Made by a program: the position numbers and the translations under genes. From assembly GCA_016213735.1 (NCBI GenBank), contig JACQZU010000003.1, positions 124,001 to 188,000 on the forward strand: 64,000 nucleotides of DNA, written 5' to 3'. The notes below the pieces were generated by a model. That model did no database searches and was not told the DNA's origin. It saw nothing but the letters and a program-made list of their open reading frames with translations. Shown here in pieces: positions 59,307-64,000 of this stretch (position 1 is the stretch's first letter; each line of letters opens with the position of its first letter). Source of the stretch: Acidobacteriota bacterium. Lineage in GTDB: Bacteria > Acidobacteriota > Holophagae > Holophagales > Holophagaceae.

Positions 59307-59621
59307 TCAGGGGATGGGGTCCACGCCGCCCCGGGTGAGGGGGGAGCAGCGCACCAGGCGCCAGGTGGTGAGGATTCCGCCTCGGAGGGTGCCGTACTTC
59401 CGGACGCACCCGAGGCCGTAGTGGCTGCAGGTCGGGGTGAACTTGCACTGACCGGGGAGGTGCCCGCTGAGGGTGGCCTGGTAGGCCCGGATGAGGCCCC
59501 GGGCCACCCAGGCGGAGGGCTGGAAACGGACGGGAAGCAGAGCCTCCAGCAGGAGGAATACGCCGGCGACCAGGAAGGGGTGATCCCAGGCCCAGGCAGC
59601 CACGCTAGACCTTCGCGCCAT
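59307..59621 (-). CDS. yidD: Membrane protein insertion efficiency factor YidD
   Basis: 104 aa. N-terminal hydrophobic anchor (HPFLVAGVFLLLEALLPV), then the YidD signature: LIRAYQATLSGHLPGQCKFTPTCSHYGLGCVRKYG and ITTWRLVRCSPLTRGGVD-type ending (reads LTTWRLVRCSPLTRGG). It assists insertion by YidC; here it overlaps ispG by 17 bases rather than lying next to rnpA/yidC. Confidence 0.88.
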   Translation of the reverse strand: MARRSSVAAWAWDHPFLVAGVFLLLEALLPVRFQPSAWVARGLIRAYQATLSGHLPGQCKFTPTCSHYGLGCVRKYGTLRGGILTTWRLVRCSPLTRGGVDPIP

Positions 59622-60711
59622 CCAGCTCCGCCTTCAGCCGCCGGGCCTCCTCCAGGAAGGCGGGCACCAGGTCCTCCTCCTTCACCTTGCGGATGAGCTC
59701 TCCCCGGCGGTAGATCAGGCCCTCGCCGGCGCCTCCGGCCACCCCCAGGTCGGCGTCCCGGGCCTCCCCGGGCCCGTTCACCACGCATCCCATCACCGCG
59801 TAGGTGACGTTCTCCTGCCCGATGGCCTTCAGTCCCGCCTCGATTTCGTGGGCCACCCGGTCCAGGTCAATCTGCACCCGGCCGCAGCTGGGGCAGCTGA
59901 CCATCCGGAAGCCCCCCTCCCGCAGGCCCAGGCCGCGGAGGATTTCGTGGCCCACGTCGCACTCTTCCTCGCCCTTCCCGGTGAGGGAGACCCGGATCGT
60001 ATCCCCGATCCCTTCCGCCAGCAGGATGCCCAACCCCATGGCGCTCCGGATCGTGCCTCCGAAGGGCGTTCCGGCCTCGGTGATTCCCAGGTGGAGCGGG
60101 ACATCCACCTGGCGGGCCAGCAGCCGGTAGGCCTGGACGGTGCGGGGCACGTCGCTGGCCTTGAGGCTGATCTTCACCTCCTGGAAGCCTTCCCTGTCGA
60201 GCACTTCCAGGTGGCGCAGGGCGCTGGCCACCATGGCTTCCGGGGTGGCGCTGCCGAACTTTTCCAGAAGGTCCTTCTCCAGGGAGCCGGCGTTCACGCC
60301 CACGCGGAGGCTGATCCCCTTCTCCCCGGCCTTTTCCACCACGGCCCGAACGCGGTCCTGGCCCCCGATGTTGCCCGGGTTGATGCGCAGGCACGCGGCG
60401 CCGCCGTCGGCGGCCACCAGGGCCAGGCGGTAGTCGAAGTGGATGTCCGCCACCACGGGAATGGGGGAGCGGGAGCAGATCTCGTGGAAGACCTCCCCGG
60501 CCTTCTTGGTGGGTACGCTCACGCGCACGATCTCGCAGCCGTGGGCGGCGTAGTCGTAGATCTGGTGGACCGTGGCCTCCACGTCCCGGGAATCGGTCTT
60601 CGTCATGCTCTGGACGCTGATGGGGGCGTCCCCCCCGACCCGGACCGAACCCACCCGGACCTGGCGGGTCCGGCGGCGGGGGGACAGCAGCTGGTGCGAC
60701 TGGTCGGACAT
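59605..60711 (-). CDS. ispG: 4-hydroxy-3-methylbut-2-enyl diphosphate synthase
   Basis: 368 aa from ATG 60711 (GAGG in GAGGTGAGG before it). TIM-barrel part: VRVGGDAPISVQSMTKTDSRD, VADIHFDYRLALVAADGG, LRINPGNIGGQ, LHLGITEAGTPFGGTIRSA. Fe-S part: VSCPSCGRVQID (CxxC) and AVMGCVVNGPGEARDADLG (third Cys and Glu). Reduces methylerythritol cyclodiphosphate in the MEP isoprenoid route with ferredoxin or flavodoxin electrons, which fits the ferredoxin-linked metabolism here. Confidence 0.95.
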   Translation of the reverse strand: MSDQSHQLLSPRRRTRQVRVGSVRVGGDAPISVQSMTKTDSRDVEATVHQIYDYAAHGCEIVRVSVPTKKAGEVFHEICSRSPIPVVADIHFDYRLALVAADGGAACLRINPGNIGGQDRVRAVVEKAGEKGISLRVGVNAGSLEKDLLEKFGSATPEAMVASALRHLEVLDREGFQEVKISLKASDVPRTVQAYRLLARQVDVPLHLGITEAGTPFGGTIRSAMGLGILLAEGIGDTIRVSLTGKGEEECDVGHEILRGLGLREGGFRMVSCPSCGRVQIDLDRVAHEIEAGLKAIGQENVTYAVMGCVVNGPGEARDADLGVAGGAGEGLIYRRGELIRKVKEEDLVPAFLEEARRLKAELDGAKV

Positions 60712-60814
60712 CCTCACCTCGACGGCCGCGGCCGAGGCTACCAGTCTAGCGGTACGGAGCCGGGGAGGCCCGGGGCCCTTCCGGACCCCGAGGTCCCCGA
60801 AATTCCAGCCGGAC

Positions 60815-62086
60815 CTACTGCTTGAGGTTGAGCGTTTCCTGGAGCAGCTGGTCGGTGGCGGTGACCACGCGGCTGCTCGCCTGGTACCCCCGCTGGCTCA
60901 CGATGAGGCGCGTGAATTCTTCCGCGACATCCACGTTCGAGAGTTCGAGGTTTGCCCCCAGGATCCCCCCGCGCCCGCCCTGGTTCGCGATCCCGATGGT
61001 GGGCGCCCCGCTCGCGATGGTCTGGCTCCAGGAGCTGTTTCCAATCTGGAGGAGCCCGTTGGGGTTCGCAAAGGTGGCGATGGCCACCTGGGCCAGGGCC
61101 AGAACCTGGCCATTGGTGAAGGTTCCGGAGATGATCCCGTTCTGGTCCACGCTCAGGTCCCGGAGTGAACCCGCCCCGTAGCCGTCCTGATAGCTGGAAT
61201 TCGTGCTGGAAGCGGAGGCGTACTGGGTGAGGTTGGAACTGCCGTCAGAGTTGCGCACGTCCCAGGTCACGGTCTGCGTCGCAGTTCCGTTGTTCCAGTC
61301 GACCTGGAAGCTTGGGTTGGCGCCCGCAGGGGGAGTGATCAGGTTTCCGCTCGCGTTGAAGGTGAGGCTTCCCGTGACCACGGCAGGAGTGAAGCTGGCG
61401 GTGCCATTGGGATCCACGATGGTGTAGGTCCACGTGTTGGGGGGCGCCGCCTGCTTGGTGAACTGGATGTTCAGCGTGTGAATGTTCCCCTGGCTGTCGT
61501 AAAGCTGGATCGGGGACGTGAGGTGAGGGGCGGCGGCGGTGGGGTCCTGGTTGCTGTTCAGGTTGATGCCCAGGCGGAAATGGGCCGTGGCCAGGGCCTG
61601 CGTCGTGAAGCCGGCAGCGATCTGGACCGCGGCGGGAGTCTGGGAGGTGTTCACCAGTCCCGTGGTTGGGTCCCGGTTCCAGCCGAGAACCTGGGATCCG
61701 TCCGAGGTGACGAGGAATCCGTTGTTGTCGCGGGTGAAATTTCCCGCCCGGGTGAAGGCGACCCGGCCGTCCTTGGTCTGGACGGTGAAAAAGCCCGACC
61801 CTTGGATGGCCATGTCGAGGGGGTTCTGGGTGGAGGCGAAACTCCCCTGGCCGAAATTCTGGGCGACCACCCCGAGACGGGTGCCCAGGCCAATCTGGAG
61901 GGGGTTCCCATTGCCCTGCGACGTGAGGCCCCCGAGGGAGGCCGAGAAGATGTCCTGGAAGGTGGCGCTGGACCCCTTGTACCCGATGGTGTTCAGGTTC
62001 GCGAGGTTGTTGCCGATCACCCCCAGGGCCGAGGAGTTGGCCCCCAGGGCGGACAGGCTGGCGTAGAAAGCGGAGTAGAGGCCCAT
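60815..62086 (-). CDS. flgE: Flagellar hook protein FlgE
   Basis: 423 aa. N-terminal MGLYSAFYASLSALGANSSALGVIGNNLANLNTIGYKGSS is the conserved rod/hook start (first 20: MGLYSAFYASLSALGANSSA). FGQGSFASTQNPLDMAIQG and FFTVQTKDGRVAFTRAGNF follow. C-terminal NVDVAEEFTRLIVSQRGYQA and ATDQLLQETLNLK close the coiled part. Forms the hook tube. Downstream of flgD by 16 bp. Confidence 0.94.
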   Translation of the reverse strand: MGLYSAFYASLSALGANSSALGVIGNNLANLNTIGYKGSSATFQDIFSASLGGLTSQGNGNPLQIGLGTRLGVVAQNFGQGSFASTQNPLDMAIQGSGFFTVQTKDGRVAFTRAGNFTRDNNGFLVTSDGSQVLGWNRDPTTGLVNTSQTPAAVQIAAGFTTQALATAHFRLGINLNSNQDPTAAAPHLTSPIQLYDSQGNIHTLNIQFTKQAAPPNTWTYTIVDPNGTASFTPAVVTGSLTFNASGNLITPPAGANPSFQVDWNNGTATQTVTWDVRNSDGSSNLTQYASASSTNSSYQDGYGAGSLRDLSVDQNGIISGTFTNGQVLALAQVAIATFANPNGLLQIGNSSWSQTIASGAPTIGIANQGGRGGILGANLELSNVDVAEEFTRLIVSQRGYQASSRVVTATDQLLQETLNLKQ

Positions 62087-62102
62087 GGATTCTCCCTGCG
62101 CG

Positions 62103-62756
62103 CTAGGCGGCGATCTCGGTGACTTCCGAGAGGGTGTAGGTCTTGCCGCCAGCCACGAGGTAGACGACCCCGGCCTTGAAGGTGACGGCGTCGACCTTCA
62201 CGTAGCATGTGGTTTTGGCGTCGATCGCCTTTCCGTCGGTTCCCGTCGCGGTGATTTCCACCGTGTAGTCCCCGTCGGCGAGCTTCGCCCCCTGGGCATC
62301 CATGCCGTCCCAATCCACCGTGCTCTGCCCGGCCTTCAGGCTGCCCTGGGGCAGCGTCCGCACGACCTTTCCGGTGGCGTCCTTGATGGTGATGGTGACG
62401 TTCTTGGCATCGGAAGGGAGGCTGATCCCGATGGTGGCCTTCCCGTCCTTGAGGTTCACTGAATTCCCCGGAACCCGGATTCGTTTGCCCACCAGGCTGG
62501 CCACTTGGGCCTGGAAGAGCCCCTGGTTCTGGACCTGGATTCCTTCGAGGAGCGTCCCCAGGTTGGCCAACTGCTCCAGGTTCGAAAAACTCGTGAGCTG
62601 CTGGACCATCTGGTTCGGGTCCTGGGTGTTGCTGGGGTCCTGGTTCTTCAACTGGGCAACCAGCAACTTGAGAAAGGCGTTCTTGTCCAGGGCGTTGTTC
62701 GGCGAAGTCGGCGTGCCCTGGGGGGCCGTGCTGGAACTGACGAGGGCGGTTTCCAT
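62103..62756 (-). CDS. flgD: Flagellar hook assembly scaffold FlgD
   Basis: 217 aa from ATG 62756. N-terminal LDKNAFLKLLVAQLKNQDPSNTQDPNQMVQQLTSFSNLEQL (typical: F.KLLVAQLKNQDP, then FS..EQ). Later Ig/tudor-like FlgD domain: ITIKDATGKVVRTLP and VDWDGMDAQGAKLADGDY. Capping scaffold for hook polymerisation, lost from the finished hook. Between fliK and flgE, the usual order. Confidence 0.94.
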   Translation of the reverse strand: METALVSSSTAPQGTPTSPNNALDKNAFLKLLVAQLKNQDPSNTQDPNQMVQQLTSFSNLEQLANLGTLLEGIQVQNQGLFQAQVASLVGKRIRVPGNSVNLKDGKATIGISLPSDAKNVTITIKDATGKVVRTLPQGSLKAGQSTVDWDGMDAQGAKLADGDYTVEITATGTDGKAIDAKTTCYVKVDAVTFKAGVVYLVAGGKTYTLSEVTEIAA

Positions 62757-62785
62757 GTTGCCTTCCTGAACAGGGCCCGTGCCAA

Positions 62786-64000
62786 TCAGGCCAGAAGCTC
62801 GATCCCGCGCGGTCTTCCGCGCCGGGCCGGAGCTGGGTTGGGTGAATCCTGCCGCGGGGGACCTGGGACCGCCTCCGTGGGCCAGGTGCGGTTCGAATCG
62901 GGTTGGGTCCAGGGCCTGGGATGGGGGTTGGCCTGCTGCTGAAGGTCGAATCCGCCAAGGTTCAGGCCCTGTTCCTGCAGCGAGACCTCGAGGATTCCCT
63001 TGTGCTGCATCAGCACCGGAATGCTCTTCGGATCCGAGACCCACAGGCGCGCCCGCACATCCTGTCCCTCCACTTGAAGGACGATGCGGACCCGGCCCAG
63101 GGATTCGGGGTGAAGCTGGAGGTCCGCACCCTGGATCGAATTCCGGATCATCCACCGCACCCCGCCCTCCACCTGCTGGAAGAGGCTGGGCGGAGGGTGC
63201 GGGACCGGGGGCGGAACGCCCGTGGGAGGGGAGGGATCTGGAGCGGAAAGGGACGCGGCCGGGGCTGCGGACACCTGGACGCCCAGGGATTCGGCGCGGG
63301 GCAACAACCCCGGTCCAGGTGAGGCGGGCATCCGTGGCGCAGCCTGCCCGGGGGCGTTGGCCGGTTCAGATTCGGCCGAGTCTGCGGGAGCCCTGGGACT
63401 GGTGGTGCTCAGGTCCGGATGGGCCGGGGGCGGAGGGGGCCTGGTCCCCGGGGCGGCGGCAGAAAGATCCGGGTTCGCAGGAGGTGGCGCGGTCTCCGAG
63501 GGCGGGGCGGCGCCCCGTTCCTGGACCCAAGTCGATCCCTGCGAAGGAGGCTCCTCCGATCCCGGGGCCGGGACCTGGGCGGGATCAGGGGCCGCTCTCC
63601 CGGGATCTTCCAGGAGGCGGAGGGCCTGGAGGGCCCGCCCATGCTTCGGAGGAGTCCCGTCCACCGGGGGGTCTGGGGCCGCCGGAACCCCCTGGGCGGG
63701 CACCCGGGGCTCCGTCGCGGGGCTCGCCGCGAGGGGGGTGAACGCAGCGTTTTCGGTGGGCAGCGGCACCAGGATGGGAGGTGGCCCCGGGTTCACCTTC
63801 GGCTCGGGCATGGGAAACAAAGTGCCGGGAGGAAGGGCCTCGGGGGTCGTGGGGGATGGGGCGGGGGGAGGCATTTCCAGCATTCCGGCACCCGCCGCCA
63901 TGGGTGCGCCGAGGCCCCCCGCGAGCATGTTGGGTCCCTGCAGGGCCGACGCAGAGACTCCCTCGGGAGTCTGCGGAGCGAGCGTGCCGGCCACCGCGGC
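62786..64000 (-). CDS. fliK: Flagellar hook-length control protein FliK, partial
   Basis: At least 405 codons; the frame is open at the right window edge, so the true N terminus is outside. The visible part is a long proline/alanine-rich region (to about 280 from the edge), then the FliK C-terminal domain: ADLQLHPESLGRVRIVLQVEGQDVRARLWVSD and LMQHKGILEVSLQEQGLNLGGFDL. Acts as molecular ruler and substrate-switch signal for the flagellar export gate. First visible gene of a minus-strand hook operon with flgD and flgE. Confidence 0.88.
   Translation of the reverse strand, partial: AAVAGTLAPQTPEGVSASALQGPNMLAGGLGAPMAAGAGMLEMPPPAPSPTTPEALPPGTLFPMPEPKVNPGPPPILVPLPTENAAFTPLAASPATEPRVPAQGVPAAPDPPVDGTPPKHGRALQALRLLEDPGRAAPDPAQVPAPGSEEPPSQGSTWVQERGAAPPSETAPPPANPDLSAAAPGTRPPPPPAHPDLSTTSPRAPADSAESEPANAPGQAAPRMPASPGPGLLPRAESLGVQVSAAPAASLSAPDPSPPTGVPPPVPHPPPSLFQQVEGGVRWMIRNSIQGADLQLHPESLGRVRIVLQVEGQDVRARLWVSDPKSIPVLMQHKGILEVSLQEQGLNLGGFDLQQQANPHPRPWTQPDSNRTWPTEAVPGPPRQDSPNPAPARRGRPRGIELLA

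Overview
The window is high-GC bacterial chromosome, most consistent with an Acidobacteriota of the Holophagae/Geothrix type. This is an inference from gene content: two ferredoxin-dependent 2-oxoacid oxidoreductases, an undecaheme cytochrome c fused to a membrane cytochrome b (CbcL-like, as in Fe(III) reducers), lpxD (hence an LPS outer membrane), flagellar hook genes, a PilT-type ATPase and a large chemotaxis operon. No rRNA, tRNA, CRISPR array or classical transposase was seen.

Layout. 1-1128: the tail of an integron-like cassette array, with two AT-rich orphan ORFs each closed by an attC-like inverted repeat and a third attC cut by the window edge. 1188-2904: a RibD_C/DHFR-like gene, then a composite element in which a four-helix-bundle (S23/TIGR02436-type) gene lies between two copies of a long degenerate hexamer repeat and is preceded by a 20-bp perfect hairpin touching its ribosome binding site. 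2975-6094 (minus): a 2-oxoacid:acceptor oxidoreductase split as delta-alpha and beta-gamma fusions. 6246-13756 (plus): GNAT, acpS, then cheR, two HDOD genes, cheB, a FliK-like gene and a GAF/degenerate-GGDEF gene. 13807-23680: lpxD, M20 peptidase, phosphoesterase, hrpB, the multiheme cytochrome and a cysteine-synthase-family enzyme. 23700-28397: a second 2-oxoacid oxidoreductase (KorA/KorB type) with a ferritin-like gene, divergent from an Fe-S protein. 28420-40236: mostly secreted hydrolases and lipoproteins, a response regulator, glnS and a C26 amidotransferase.

40316-46883 (plus): ssb, then PilZ, CheY, CheZ-like, triple-CheW, CheA and a CheW-CheZ fusion. This is a compact signalling operon with two separate CheZ-type phosphatase modules, one probably tethered to the kinase array and one carrying a FliM-like N-terminal peptide. 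46974-53776: asnS, an 82-bp tandem repeat, a DUF493 gene, two roadblock/LC7 genes, an HU/IHF gene, a pilT-type ATPase and purF. 53840-64000: a YIP1-like protein, then a mostly minus-strand lipid, tRNA-modification and isoprenoid block (enoyl-CoA hydratase-like, PAP2, two acyltransferases, miaA, yidD, ispG), ending in the flagellar hook cluster flgE-flgD-fliK that runs off the right edge.

Most promising for novelty: the hexamer-repeat/hairpin/four-helix-bundle element, the cassette array, and the two unusual CheZ architectures. No function is claimed for proteins that are not recognised.
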